A DNA stretch of 64,000 nucleotides from Owenweeksia hongkongensis DSM 17368 (GCF_000236705.1 NC_016599.1:310001-374000); one strand, 5' to 3'. Counted from the stretch's first letter, positions 42,699 through 52,006 are shown. The notes: generated by a model from the letters alone, not told the origin. Numbers and translations: made by a program.

Positions 42699-43655
42699 AT
42701 GAAGTCAATAGGCGTAGAGCGGATTTTAAGAGAGTTTAAAGACCAAAATAATTTTATGGAAGTGCAAACTTCCGGCTCTACAGGTGTGCCTAAAATCATA
42801 AAAATAGAGAAGAGCCACATGCGGGCTTCCGCCCAAATGACTTTGGATTTTTTAGGATTGCAAAAAGGTAACAAAGCCTTGCTCTGTATGTCTCCAGCTC
42901 ATATAGGGGGAATCATGATGATGGTACGCGCGGAGCTTGGTGATTTGAATCTTACCATAGTAGAGCCATCAGCGAAACCATTGGAAAATCTTGTGGGTAA
43001 TTTTGATTTTGTTGCTATGGTACCTTATCAAGTAGCAGCTTCTATTGACGATTTACATCGAATAAAAAAACTCATTATTGGTGGAGGGCCAATAAGTTCA
43101 GACTTAGAAGACCAGCTGAGAAATTTACCGAACGAGATTTACCATACGTATGGAATGACGGAAACCATTTCTCACATTGCCATGCGAAGGGTGAACGGTA
43201 GCGATAATGAGACTTTTAAAACTCTTCCGGGAATTGAAATTCACTTTGATGAGCGCGGTTGTTTGGTGATAAATGCTCCGGCACTTGGTGTGAAAGATTT
43301 GGCAACTAATGACCTGGTAGAATTAAAAAACGCTGACACTTTTGTTTGGCTTGGCCGCCACGATAATGTGGTAAACTCAGCAGGAGTGAAGCTGCACCCT
43401 GAGAGTATCGAAAGGAAAATTGGGGACATCGGTTACCCTTACTTTTTGACGGGAATCCAGGATACCAAATTTGGCGAAAGCCTGGTAATGGTGGTAGAAA
43501 GTGATGAGTCAATGGAATTTGAAACATTCAAAAACCACTTTCAAGCTTTAGGAAAATATGAAATTCCAAAGCAAATCTTTACCGTGCCTAAATTTGTAAT
43601 TACCGAAAGTGGAAAGCTGAATCGCAAAGAAACTTTGAACCGTATGGCTCAATAG
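42699..43655 (+). CDS. menE: o-Succinylbenzoate-CoA ligase (short form)
   Basis: A 318-residue AMP-forming acyl-CoA synthetase. The P-loop TSGSTGVPKIIKI (about residues 24-36), YHTYGMTETISHIAMR, the Asp/Arg-bearing FVWLGRHDNVVNSAGVKLHPE and GKLNRKETL are all present. It is shorter than E. coli MenE (about 450) because the N-terminal part before the P-loop is reduced, as is common in Bacteroidota. It activates o-succinylbenzoate for MenB, whose gene is not in the window. Confidence 0.88.
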   Translation: MKSIGVERILREFKDQNNFMEVQTSGSTGVPKIIKIEKSHMRASAQMTLDFLGLQKGNKALLCMSPAHIGGIMMMVRAELGDLNLTIVEPSAKPLENLVGNFDFVAMVPYQVAASIDDLHRIKKLIIGGGPISSDLEDQLRNLPNEIYHTYGMTETISHIAMRRVNGSDNETFKTLPGIEIHFDERGCLVINAPALGVKDLATNDLVELKNADTFVWLGRHDNVVNSAGVKLHPESIERKIGDIGYPYFLTGIQDTKFGESLVMVVESDESMEFETFKNHFQALGKYEIPKQIFTVPKFVITESGKLNRKETLNRMAQ

Positions 43656-43686
43656 TATAAATTAGTAGCGAACCAAGGCCGCTGCT

Positions 43687-44505
43687 ATGTCTCAAGAACT
43701 TGCTACCACCCAATCCTGTAAAAATTGTACTACTGAATACGCTGGTGTGTTTTGTCCGGCATGCGGGCAAAAGTTAATTACCGAGCGTTTTACAATAAAG
43801 GAAGGAATTTCGAATGTAATGGGGGTGGTTTTTAATTTTGACAGAGGACTTTGGCCAACTATATATGGCTTGTTGGTGTGTCCTGGCGAGGTGCTTAGAG
43901 AGTACACTTCAGGTATTACAGTTAAATATTTTCATCCGTTTCGTTTTCTCTTTTTGATGCTCACTATATCAGTATTGTTGATGGCTGCTCTAGGCATCAA
44001 TGATTACCTGCAAGGTGAATATGCCACCAAAATATCTGGCCATCCTCTTTCTGATCCCGTGAAAGAAATGATGACTATTATTAATAGTTATAATCACTTG
44101 ATGATTGCTTCAAGTATGCCTGTATTGGCTTTAGCATCATGGTTGTTTTTCAAAAGTAAGGACTATAACTATGCTGAGCATCTTATTATAGTTAGCTATG
44201 CATTTGGGGTAACCGTGTTTTTAGGGTTACTTATAATGCCAATTTACTTTATCAATAAAGAAGCTTATGCATGGCTTAGTTCTTCGAGTCTTTTAATTAC
44301 CATAATCTACTTCACCTACGTATACCTCTCTTTATTTAAGGGAGGGCGTGTTGCGGTATTTTTTAAGTCCCTTGGTGTTTATCTACTTTATGCAGTTTTC
44401 TTCGGAATATTATCCTTTAGTATTGTAGCCGCCTATATTGCTTATAAAACGTCCACAGACCCTGAATTCAAGGAAAAGTTTAGGAATGAAAAGAAAGCCG
44501 AGTAG
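43687..44505 (+). CDS. DUF3667 membrane protein with zinc ribbon
   Basis: A 272-residue protein. An N-terminal zinc-ribbon (CKNCTTEYAGVFCPACGQ, residues about 11-28) and ERFTIKEGISNVMGVVFNFDRGLWPTIYGL are typical of DUF3667, followed by about five membrane helices beginning near residue 85. Function unknown. The last 26 bases overlap the 3' end of the convergent acyltransferase gene. Confidence 0.85.
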   Translation: MSQELATTQSCKNCTTEYAGVFCPACGQKLITERFTIKEGISNVMGVVFNFDRGLWPTIYGLLVCPGEVLREYTSGITVKYFHPFRFLFLMLTISVLLMAALGINDYLQGEYATKISGHPLSDPVKEMMTIINSYNHLMIASSMPVLALASWLFFKSKDYNYAEHLIIVSYAFGVTVFLGLLIMPIYFINKEAYAWLSSSSLLITIIYFTYVYLSLFKGGRVAVFFKSLGVYLLYAVFFGILSFSIVAAYIAYKTSTDPEFKEKFRNEKKAE

Positions 44506-45556
44506 CACTTTGCCCGATTCTCAAAGAATGAACGGTGACCATGGATAAAAAGAGGTAGATAAGTCCCCATATCCAGCCAGCAAATAGGGTTACAAGTATG
44601 GTTTGAAGAATATACATAAGGGGAGCCACGGTAAGGCCTAATGCATACTTAATAGGCCCATGCCAAGCAGGGTCTTTGAATGTGGGTTTTATCTTTTTCC
44701 AAATGAGAACCGCTGCCCAATTGTTGATTAATGCAAAAGGGAAGATGATTTTATTGATAATACCAGGGCCCTTAATCTTACGAATAAGTTTAGGGTTTTC
44801 TCCGTTTTCAATTTCTTGAATAATTGGATTACATTCTTCAGGATTGCTTAAATCTGCACCTGTAGCAATTAGCTTTTTTAGGATTTCATCATAATTTTCT
44901 TCATCATCGATGTTGGTTACTAATGGAAGTAGGGCTTGATGTGAATCTTTTGTGAGCTCCTGTGCAGCCTTGTTTTGATCGGCCATTTTATAATATGGGC
45001 GTACATCTATAGGTTTTCCGTAGTGTATACTAACTTTGCTACCAAACTCTGTTGGGTTATCATAGTTAATCCCCACTGGTACAATATCTATTTCTTTATC
45101 AGGGAAGCGGTCGAGGTAGCCAAAAGCCAAACGTGTAAACCCTTTTTTAAAATTACGAAGTCTAAAATCGAGGCTGTGTGTTCCTTCGGGATGGATGGTT
45201 ACACACTCGCCCTGTTTCATGAAATCTTGTAACTGGGTAAATACCTGCTCATTTTTCCCAACGGCATCTTTTCCATCCCTAATACGGTAAATCGGACGGA
45301 GGTTTACCGTGGCCATTAGCCAAATGAGCTTCGGGTTTTTAAAGACATCAGCCCGCGCCATGTGATGTGACATTCTTGTTTGTGCGGTAGCCACAATCAC
45401 TGCATCCATAAAGGTGTTTACATGATTTGGAACAAAAATAACAGCCCGCTTACGCGGAACATTTTCCTTTCCAACTACCGTAAATTTTCGATAAAAAAAT
45501 TGAGCTGTGATTTTTAAATAAAACCACATATAGAAATACCAAATCTTTCTCCTCAT
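44480..45556 (-). CDS. 1-acylglycerol-3-phosphate acyltransferase-like protein (PlsC family)
   Basis: About 358 residues. The start is set at the ATG overlapping the preceding gene's stop by four bases (ATGA), giving MRRKIWYFYMWFYLK; an upstream start would run deep into that gene. The acyltransferase block has NHVNTFMDA (H-x5-D in place of the usual H-x4-D, as seen in some family branches), IHPEGTHSLDFRLRNFKKG and VPVGINY. Two or three membrane helices follow near the C-terminus. It acylates a glycerophospholipid precursor or related lipid. Confidence 0.8.
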   Translation of the reverse strand: MRRKIWYFYMWFYLKITAQFFYRKFTVVGKENVPRKRAVIFVPNHVNTFMDAVIVATAQTRMSHHMARADVFKNPKLIWLMATVNLRPIYRIRDGKDAVGKNEQVFTQLQDFMKQGECVTIHPEGTHSLDFRLRNFKKGFTRLAFGYLDRFPDKEIDIVPVGINYDNPTEFGSKVSIHYGKPIDVRPYYKMADQNKAAQELTKDSHQALLPLVTNIDDEENYDEILKKLIATGADLSNPEECNPIIQEIENGENPKLIRKIKGPGIINKIIFPFALINNWAAVLIWKKIKPTFKDPAWHGPIKYALGLTVAPLMYILQTILVTLFAGWIWGLIYLFLSMVTVHSLRIGQSATRLSFHS

Positions 45557-46470
45557 GCCTTGATCGGAACTTTTACTTTTTTGCGGTTCCAAATATAGGC
45601 AAGACTTAGTCCTGAAACGATATGCCAGATTCCCCACCAGCCAGCAACAATGGCCATTCCACCCAAGCCATTGAAAAAGCTGAAAATCAGTAATAAACCA
45701 AGTCCAGAGTTTTGAATTCCGGTTTCTACCCCTAAAGTCCTTCTGTCTTCCCGACTCAGTCCAAAGATCTTTCCAAGGTGATATCCGCTTAAAATGGCGA
45801 TAGCATTATGAAGAAATACCAAGAAAATAACCTGATCAATGTACTTATTGAATAAATCCATATTATTCAAAAAAGCCACGGCAACAAGAGCTATAAAAAT
45901 AAGAATAGACAAAGGCTTCAGTATTTTACTCAGAATCTCAGATATTCTAGGAATCAGAGCCCTTACCAACATTCCGATAACTAAAGGAAACCCAAGAATA
46001 AGAACTATAGTTTGAAATACATCAATCGGACTAATACTCACTTCTTTAAGGATTTCATTGGTAGGAGGGTACAAACTACCCCATAACTGAAGATTAAAAG
46101 GAGTGAAAAAAATGGATAGAACTGTGGCAAAGGATGTAAGCGTTACCGATAGAGCTGAGTTGCCGCCAGCAATTTGTGTCATAAAGTTGCTGATGTTTCC
46201 TCCTGGACAAGCAGCGATCATGATCATGCCTAAAGCTATGCTTGCATGCGGTTTCATGATGTAGATGAGTGCAAACGTAAGCACGGGTAATAAGATGAAC
46301 TGAGAAATGAGACCTAGGATGACAGGTTTGGGGGCTTTTAGGACATTCTGAAAATCAGATATTTTAAGACCGAGAGCAACTCCAAACATTACTACTGCAA
46401 GAATAATGTTCAACACCCAGAGATTGTCGTTATTAAAATTTAACTGCGCGTTATCTATTGAAGTATCCAT
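45553..46470 (-). CDS. BASS family sodium-dependent transporter
   Basis: A 305-residue membrane protein of the bile acid:sodium symporter family: about nine to ten helices, GMIMIAACPGGNISNFMTQIAGGNSALSVTLTSF (unwound helix/Na site region) and GVETGIQNSGLGLLL, both signature regions. Members carry bile acids, pantoate, pyruvate and other organic anions. The downstream acyltransferase start overlaps its stop by four bases. A conserved-looking RNA structure lies in the leader at 46537-46607. Confidence 0.85.
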   Translation of the reverse strand: MDTSIDNAQLNFNNDNLWVLNIILAVVMFGVALGLKISDFQNVLKAPKPVILGLISQFILLPVLTFALIYIMKPHASIALGMIMIAACPGGNISNFMTQIAGGNSALSVTLTSFATVLSIFFTPFNLQLWGSLYPPTNEILKEVSISPIDVFQTIVLILGFPLVIGMLVRALIPRISEILSKILKPLSILIFIALVAVAFLNNMDLFNKYIDQVIFLVFLHNAIAILSGYHLGKIFGLSREDRRTLGVETGIQNSGLGLLLIFSFFNGLGGMAIVAGWWGIWHIVSGLSLAYIWNRKKVKVPIKA

Positions 46471-46536
46471 ACTGTGAGGCTTGAGCTAATAAAGGCCAAT
46501 GTAGGATTTTTATAAATATGGAGGGGGATGGGGAGA

Positions 46537-46607
46537 AAAAGGGAACCCATTTGTATTTTCCCTCGTGGAAGGAATTTAGCTGCTAACCCATTGCTGGGCT
46601 CCCTTTT
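46537..46607 (-). ncRNA. Candidate structured leader RNA upstream of the BASS transporter gene
   Basis: On the minus strand AAAAGGGAGCCCA (46607-46595) pairs with TGGGTTCCCTTTT (46549-46537) over 13 pairs, enclosing two small hairpins: TTAGCAGCTAA (46586-46576) and TTCCTTCCACGAGGGAA (46574-46558). The outer stem and second hairpin each contain one G-U pair that would be an A-C mismatch on the plus strand, which supports minus-strand RNA. It ends 66 bp before the BASS start. It could be a riboswitch or a terminator of the upstream unit with an unusual interior; no known class was recognised. Confidence 0.5.
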
Positions 46608-46713
46608 AAAAATTATCTCAAAAAAAACAACTGTTCTATTGACTTTACTGAAAATGAGTAGATAAAGATATGATTTTTTCTGATAAGTGGTTTGTAGTTA
46701 AATACTACAATTC

Positions 46714-47931
46714 TTACTTTCTGGATTTTACCCTATCAAGCCCAAAGTAAGTGGAAATGATATGGGCCTTCAATCCGTCTTCTCTTTGATAGTAAGAGTA
46801 TCGAAGCGATAGTTTTTGAACCTGCCATTTGTTTGTTTCGGGTTTTCCAAACCAAAAGTTAAAACTAAGCCCTGGATTGATGGACCAAAAAGAGGAAAGG
46901 TCATGATCAGAAGTGTAGTATTCTTCGCTAGATTGGTGTTCACGATAAGGTTTAAAATAATCACTTGCGGTTTGATTTGCATACCTGATAGAAGGAGCAA
47001 TAGAAAGCTTTGGTTTCAGTTTTAAGGGTGTTTCTAGTTTTATTGAGGTGCTGGTCAAGCCAAAATCATCCATGTAATACTGAGCATAGGAGCGAAGAAT
47101 GAATTTCCCACCAATAAAGGAATTGAGTTGAATACCTAAAACACCCATGTGCTTTGTCCTTGGTAGGTTTTCCACTTCTGGTAACACTTTGTCTGCAAAG
47201 TACATTCTATGAAAAGGAGTAGATAAAAGCCCCTCTTGATAACTGTACGAAGGGAAAATACTCAGACTCATTCTCTTATTCAAATCGTAGCGGTAGCTTC
47301 CTGATATATTATAAGAATTCCGGTGGTGAATGTCGAACCACGCGCTATCTCTAAGCTCACCCGGGTAAATAAGGTTTCGAGCTTCGATAATATAGGGAGG
47401 CTGCAAACGCCCCCAACGTAGGTCGTCAAAATAGGCGCTAAGGTTTAGGCTAGCTGCTGCTCTCTGGTCTTTTCGGAGATAATCAAACCAAACTTCACCA
47501 CCTCTTGAAAAATAATCAGATTCCAGCGAAAGCGAAAAAATAGCACCTACGCTCAATTGCTTATTCAGCTGCCGAGAATAGCCGATATTTAAACTTGTAT
47601 GCTGATCAACCCGCGAAGCTGATGAAACTATAAAGTCAATACTATCCGTTGATGCTGAGCTGATAATGTCCACTCCAGCACTTAGATAAAAAGTATTTAC
47701 CGAATCGATTTTATGGGTGCCGCTAATTTTTACACTATACACCTGTAGGTTTTCGTTGCCTTTGCCACCGGTCACTGCCGAATGTTTTCCATCTTGTCCA
47801 TAAAATGAAAACAAAGCGTCTAACTTAGATTGTCGCGGAGTTTTTGCTGTGTCGGCATCCATTTGGGCTGAAGCCCCCAAAGTGCTTATAACCAAAATTG
47901 CCAAAAAGATTATTTGTCTAGTTACACCCAC
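46714..47931 (-). CDS. DUF3570 outer-membrane-like protein
   Basis: About 405 residues from the GTG at 47931, which gives a signal peptide (VTRQIIFLAILVISTLGASAQ); longer starts would add sequence overlapping the upstream gene. The body has DALFSFYGQDGKHSAVTGGKGNENLQVYSVKISGTHKI, characteristic of DUF3570, followed by many amphipathic beta-strands and a final strand (KAHIISTYFGL), suggesting an outer-membrane barrel. It overlaps the DUF4266 gene by 14 bases, in the ApbE-containing operon. Confidence 0.82.
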   Translation of the reverse strand: MGVTRQIIFLAILVISTLGASAQMDADTAKTPRQSKLDALFSFYGQDGKHSAVTGGKGNENLQVYSVKISGTHKIDSVNTFYLSAGVDIISSASTDSIDFIVSSASRVDQHTSLNIGYSRQLNKQLSVGAIFSLSLESDYFSRGGEVWFDYLRKDQRAAASLNLSAYFDDLRWGRLQPPYIIEARNLIYPGELRDSAWFDIHHRNSYNISGSYRYDLNKRMSLSIFPSYSYQEGLLSTPFHRMYFADKVLPEVENLPRTKHMGVLGIQLNSFIGGKFILRSYAQYYMDDFGLTSTSIKLETPLKLKPKLSIAPSIRYANQTASDYFKPYREHQSSEEYYTSDHDLSSFWSINPGLSFNFWFGKPETNKWQVQKLSLRYSYYQREDGLKAHIISTYFGLDRVKSRK

Positions 47932-48142
47932 AGCCGCCTTTTCCTTTTTTGGTGCCACTGCCCATTGCGCCCTCTCTATAATTGAAAACACCTTGCTCAA
48001 AAGTCTCTATTTCTAAATTTCCTGATTGCATACTCGCATCATTTAGATAGGAGCGCTGGTAGGGCTTTACGCTTGTGCAAGCTGCACTTAGAAGCGTAAG
48101 GATGATAAGCAGTATAGGTGCAAGTTTATTCAATGAGTTCAA
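47918..48142 (-). CDS. DUF4266 small lipoprotein
   Basis: About 70-75 residues. A lipobox (LLSAAC) follows the hydrophobic segment LAPILLIILTLL; the mature part has SVKPYQRSYLNDASMQ, NLEIETFEQGVFNYREGAMG, typical of DUF4266, and a Gly/Lys tail ending GCGCN. No ATG is available; TTG codons at 48142 or 48133, overlapping the end of the ApbE gene, are the likely starts. It is between the thioredoxin-ApbE gene and DUF3570, overlapping both. Confidence 0.75.
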   Translation of the reverse strand: MNSLNKLAPILLIILTLLSAACTSVKPYQRSYLNDASMQSGNLEIETFEQGVFNYREGAMGSGTKKGKGGCGCN

Positions 48143-49439
48143 GCTTTTTGGAGTGATGTACTTTCCCTTCGGAATCAATAATAATGGCCGTCACTTGAGG
48201 AAGGCTTTCTAAAAGTTGAAGGCCTTTATTTATAGGCATTACAAAAAGCGCAGTAGCCATGGCATCTGAAAGTTCTGCACTTTGGCTAAAAACGGATACA
48301 CTTTTTTTATCCGTTACCGGAAAACCCGTGTGTGGATTAATGATGTGTGCGTATCTTTTTCCTTTGTAGGTAAAGTACTTTTCATAGCTCCCGGATGTGG
48401 CTACAGCTGAATTTTCAATAGGTAACCAGTAAAGCACTTTTGTAGAATTATCTGGGTCGGTGATGCCAACACGCCAGGGCTCTCCATTTGGACGGCTTCC
48501 CCAAGTACAAAGGTCTCCGCTGGCATTTATCACACCAGCACTTATGCCTTCTTGTTGCAGCATTTGCTTCACTTTGTCAGCTGCATAGCCTTTTCCGGAA
48601 GCACCAAAACCAACAGCCATTCCCTTTTGCGTAAGCATAATTTTGCCTTGAGGTCTGAGGCTAATATTTTTATAGTTTACACTTTTTATCGCTTCAGCAA
48701 TGGAAACGCTATCGGGGAAAGTAGAATGCTCTTTTTTGTCAAAATCATAAAGATGGATTCCTCTAAAGGAAATGTCAAAGGCGCCATGCGTAAGTTCACT
48801 CAGAGTGCGACTTCGGTCAAAAAGCTGGTACACTTCTTCGCTTACGGCTACTGGCGAAATACCGCTTTGTCTGTTTATTTCAGAAACAACAGACGTAGAG
48901 TCCCATTCCGAAATAAGGGCTTCAATTCTCTTTACTTCATCAATGGATGCATTCAGCAAGTACTCTGCTCTGTTTTCATCTTCACACACTATCGTAAATT
49001 CAAAGCTACTACCCATTAACAATACTTTCTTGCTGTATTCTTTAAGGGTAACTTTTGGCAAAGCTGCTTCAATTTGCTTTATCAATTCTTGAGGGGAAGT
49101 AATATGGGTTTTAATGTGAGAAATGATTTTTCCATTTTCATCAAGGAGCAGAGCTAAAGGGAAAACTCCGTTAGGATTGTATTTATCCGCCAGCTCTTCA
49201 TTTTTAGAAACCAGCTCCTTGTCTTGTTTTTTATGTTGAGGGAAATCCGCTTTTACGATTTCTAGATTTTCCTTTCCATAAACTATAAAAGCCTCTTTGC
49301 TAAGCACATTTTTTTCAAAATTAATGCAGGGAATGCACCAATCACTGCCTGAAAATATGAGTAGGGTGGGCTTGGAGCTATTATTGGCGAAGCCTAATAG
49401 AAATGTGAGTTGTAAGATTATAAACCAGTACAGGCGCAT
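48126..49439 (-). CDS. Thioredoxin-like domain fused to FAD:protein FMN transferase (ApbE)
   Basis: A 437-residue exported fusion. Signal peptide, then a thioredoxin-like domain (about 25-130) with SGSDWCIPCINFEKNV (CIPC) and FPLALLLDENG; residues about 135-437 are ApbE-like: MGSSFEFTIVC, SEWDSTSVVSEINRQSG, HGAFDISF, VGFGASGKGYAADKVKQML, NASGDLCTWG and YAHIINPHTGFPV, with later Asp/Ala metal-site residues. ApbE attaches FMN to flavoproteins at Ser/Thr outside the cytoplasm. In many relatives these are separate genes next to DUF4266/DUF3570; here they are one. Confidence 0.87.
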   Translation of the reverse strand: MRLYWFIILQLTFLLGFANNSSKPTLLIFSGSDWCIPCINFEKNVLSKEAFIVYGKENLEIVKADFPQHKKQDKELVSKNEELADKYNPNGVFPLALLLDENGKIISHIKTHITSPQELIKQIEAALPKVTLKEYSKKVLLMGSSFEFTIVCEDENRAEYLLNASIDEVKRIEALISEWDSTSVVSEINRQSGISPVAVSEEVYQLFDRSRTLSELTHGAFDISFRGIHLYDFDKKEHSTFPDSVSIAEAIKSVNYKNISLRPQGKIMLTQKGMAVGFGASGKGYAADKVKQMLQQEGISAGVINASGDLCTWGSRPNGEPWRVGITDPDNSTKVLYWLPIENSAVATSGSYEKYFTYKGKRYAHIINPHTGFPVTDKKSVSVFSQSAELSDAMATALFVMPINKGLQLLESLPQVTAIIIDSEGKVHHSKKLELIE

Positions 49440-49535
49440 TACAGGAAATTAGATTATTCAAAAGTATCATTTAAGGCCAAGCAATGAAATGCAAGGTCGT
49501 ATTAGTAATACGAAAATAATGTGGTAGGGTTTGGC

Positions 49536-50462
49536 TCAGACTTCTAAATTGTAATCATCAGGCTCAATGTGCACTAGTACATCGGCAAGTTCCGGCAACT
49601 CATGCATCAATTTATCTTTTAAGAGATGAGATATGTGATGCCCTTCAGCAACCGTAATTTGAGCATCTACAATGGCGTGAAGATCTACATGGTAGGTCAT
49701 TCCGGTTTTGCGAACAAAACATTTTTCAGTATTTCGCACTCCCTCCACAGTAGCAGATAAAGTCCTGATTTTTTCTACCAAATCATCATAAAGTTGTTCG
49801 TCCATTATTTCGCCCAAAGCGGGACGAAGAATGAGGTAGGCATTGAATAGAATAATTCCGGAAGCCAGCAAAGCAGCCCAATCATCAGCAGTTTCATAGC
49901 CGGGGCCAAAAATAAGCGCAATGCTAATTCCTATAAAAGCCATAAGAGAAGTGATGGCATCGCTACGGTGGTGCCAGGCATCAGCTTTGAGAGAAGAGCT
50001 GTGCGACTTTTTACTTTGATTATTTACAATTCTATAAAAGACTTCTTTGAGAATAATAACCACAGCAAGCACAATCAGCGTGTATGGCTCTGGTGCCAAA
50101 TGTGGTGTTCTTATGTTTTCGATACTTTCATAAGCAATGATGGTTGCAGATGCTACCAAAAATCCGACTACTAAAAATGTAATAAGCGGTTCAGCACGGC
50201 CATGTCCATAAGGGTGGTTTTCATCCGGTGGGCGGTTAGCATACTTTATTCCAAACAAAACCATGATGGATGAAAACACATCGGCAGAGGATTCAATTGC
50301 ATCCGCAATAAGCGCATAAGAATTGCCAAAATAACCGGTAATACCCTTTACCAAAGCTAAAGCTGCATTTCCTGCAATACTGAGATAAGCAGTTTTTTCG
50401 GCTTTTTTGTTTGGGAGCTTTTCAGGCAAGACTTTCGATTTATAAGTTTGCAAATCTCTCAA
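49536..50462 (-). CDS. Cation diffusion facilitator (CDF) metal exporter
   Basis: A 308-residue CDF protein with six membrane helices. Metal-site sequences are visible: ADAIESSADVFSS in helix II, HPYGHGRAEPL (His/Asp-rich loop) and DAWHHRSDAITSL in helix V. The C-terminal cytoplasmic domain (about 215-308) contains VDLHAIVDAQITVAEGHHISHLLKDKL. It exports Zn, Fe, Co or Mn from the cytoplasm in exchange for protons; which metal is not clear. Confidence 0.88.
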   Translation of the reverse strand: MRDLQTYKSKVLPEKLPNKKAEKTAYLSIAGNAALALVKGITGYFGNSYALIADAIESSADVFSSIMVLFGIKYANRPPDENHPYGHGRAEPLITFLVVGFLVASATIIAYESIENIRTPHLAPEPYTLIVLAVVIILKEVFYRIVNNQSKKSHSSSLKADAWHHRSDAITSLMAFIGISIALIFGPGYETADDWAALLASGIILFNAYLILRPALGEIMDEQLYDDLVEKIRTLSATVEGVRNTEKCFVRKTGMTYHVDLHAIVDAQITVAEGHHISHLLKDKLMHELPELADVLVHIEPDDYNLEV

Positions 50463-50544
50463 TTTTTGAAGTACTAAAGGAAGGCAAAGCCTATATTGGA
50501 ATTGCTAATTTTGAACAATTAGCAACTCATTGGTTAATACCCTT

Positions 50545-51975
50545 ATGAAAACTCCTTTTGCTCTTCTCTGTTCCAAGATGCTCCTATGGTGCTTGGCATT
50601 GGTTTTTATGCTCAGCTGCCGAACCACAATCACTATTGACTATCCTGAATTAATTGATGATATCCGGGAGGACACTTTGTTGGTAATTAGAAATGTAGAT
50701 GTATTTACAGGCGAGGGAGAGGAGCTCCTACGAGGTTATGATGTTTTTATAGACGGTGAGCGCATTGCTAAAATGCAGCCTAGCTCAAGTTTAGAGACCG
50801 GAAATTATAAAGTGATAGACGGCACGGGAAAAACTTTGCTTCCGGGCTTTATTGATACACATGTACATGTAATGTCTGGTGGAAGTTCGCCTTGGGCAAA
50901 AATTGGCCCCAGTCCGGTTCACAATTTGCACGCTTGGCTTTTTTCAGGTATTACTACAATTTATGATTTGGGAGGCGCAGCCGAAATTACCAAACCACTA
51001 CAGGAAGGAGTAAGGGATAACACCATTTATGGCCCAGACATTTACTTTACCGCAGCTCCCGTTACCGTAAAAGGTAGCCATCCCATACCAGCGCTTAAAG
51101 AGTTGAACCCTTGGCCGGCAAGAAGTTTTATTACAAGCAATCTCAATATTATTAAGAAACCGGAAGATGCTAAGAAAATCATTGAAGGTTTGGTGGAACA
51201 GAACGTAGATTACATAAAATTGATTTGTGATGAACTTCCTCCTGGTTCGCCCTTTATGGCTGAAGAGCTTATGAAACCTTTAATGGAGGAGGCTCATAAT
51301 CAAGGGCTAAAAGTACTGGTTCATATAGGTTCGGTAGAAAATGCCTTGGCTGCTGCCAGAGCTGGGGCAGACGTCCTAGCCCACGCGGTGTATCGCGATA
51401 AACTTAGTGATGCAGATGTGAAGTTTTTAAAGGAGAAAGGAGTGAAAATGATTTTTACTATTTCTGGTTTTGAAAATATTGACGCTATGTATACTCAAAA
51501 ATACAAGCCAAAACCTTTTGATACATTGACTACCCCAGAGCCAATTCTTGGCCCTGTAACTGGAGACAATGCCTCTGAGATGAAAGAAGCACCTGTGATG
51601 TTTGGTTTGGCCAAAGCTATTCATCATTATATTGGTGATTATGAGCAAAATTTTGATTTGCTACAGAAGTATAAAATCCCCTTTTTGGTGGGAACGGATA
51701 GTCCAAACTATGGGGCTTACCCAGGAAGTAGTTTACATCAGGAAATGCAAACTTTGGTAAAATACGGCTACACCGAAGCTGAAGTTTTACGAGCAGCTAC
51801 ATCAGATGCTGCTCTTATGTTTTTGGATAAACCTGACTTTGGAATTATCAAAGAAGGGAATTTGGCCAATGTGGTTTTATTGGATGCCAATCCTTTGGAA
51901 GATATTGAGAATACTCAAAAGATAAATTTGGTGATAAAGCGGGGGCAAGTGGTGGATAGGACTTTTGAGAAATAG
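50545..51975 (+). CDS. Exported amidohydrolase-family lipoprotein
   Basis: About 476 residues from the ATG at 50545 (a TTG 15 bp earlier is not preferred). Lipobox MLSC near residue 25. Metal-dependent hydrolase motifs: FIDTHVHVMSGG, a Lys in YIKLICDE, VLVHIGS, VLAHAVY and GTDSPNYGAYPG, typical of imidazolonepropionase-like/prolidase-like enzymes. A C-terminal LGIIKEGNLANVVLLDANP closes the fold. Substrate unknown; possibly peptides or amides in the periplasm. Confidence 0.83.
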   Translation: MKTPFALLCSKMLLWCLALVFMLSCRTTITIDYPELIDDIREDTLLVIRNVDVFTGEGEELLRGYDVFIDGERIAKMQPSSSLETGNYKVIDGTGKTLLPGFIDTHVHVMSGGSSPWAKIGPSPVHNLHAWLFSGITTIYDLGGAAEITKPLQEGVRDNTIYGPDIYFTAAPVTVKGSHPIPALKELNPWPARSFITSNLNIIKKPEDAKKIIEGLVEQNVDYIKLICDELPPGSPFMAEELMKPLMEEAHNQGLKVLVHIGSVENALAAARAGADVLAHAVYRDKLSDADVKFLKEKGVKMIFTISGFENIDAMYTQKYKPKPFDTLTTPEPILGPVTGDNASEMKEAPVMFGLAKAIHHYIGDYEQNFDLLQKYKIPFLVGTDSPNYGAYPGSSLHQEMQTLVKYGYTEAEVLRAATSDAALMFLDKPDFGIIKEGNLANVVLLDANPLEDIENTQKINLVIKRGQVVDRTFEK

Positions 51976-52006
51976 CAAATCATTGCCACGCCAAAATGAT
52001 ACTCAA

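Noticed and set aside
46537-46607. Assignment of the leader RNA to a known riboswitch class (SAM, TPP, FMN, cobalamin)
   Set aside because: None of the conserved core sequences of these classes is present; kept only as an unclassified structure.
49499-49511. 13-bp palindrome GTATTAGTAATAC upstream of the ApbE operon
   Set aside because: Short and AT-rich, expected by chance in this sequence; no second site.
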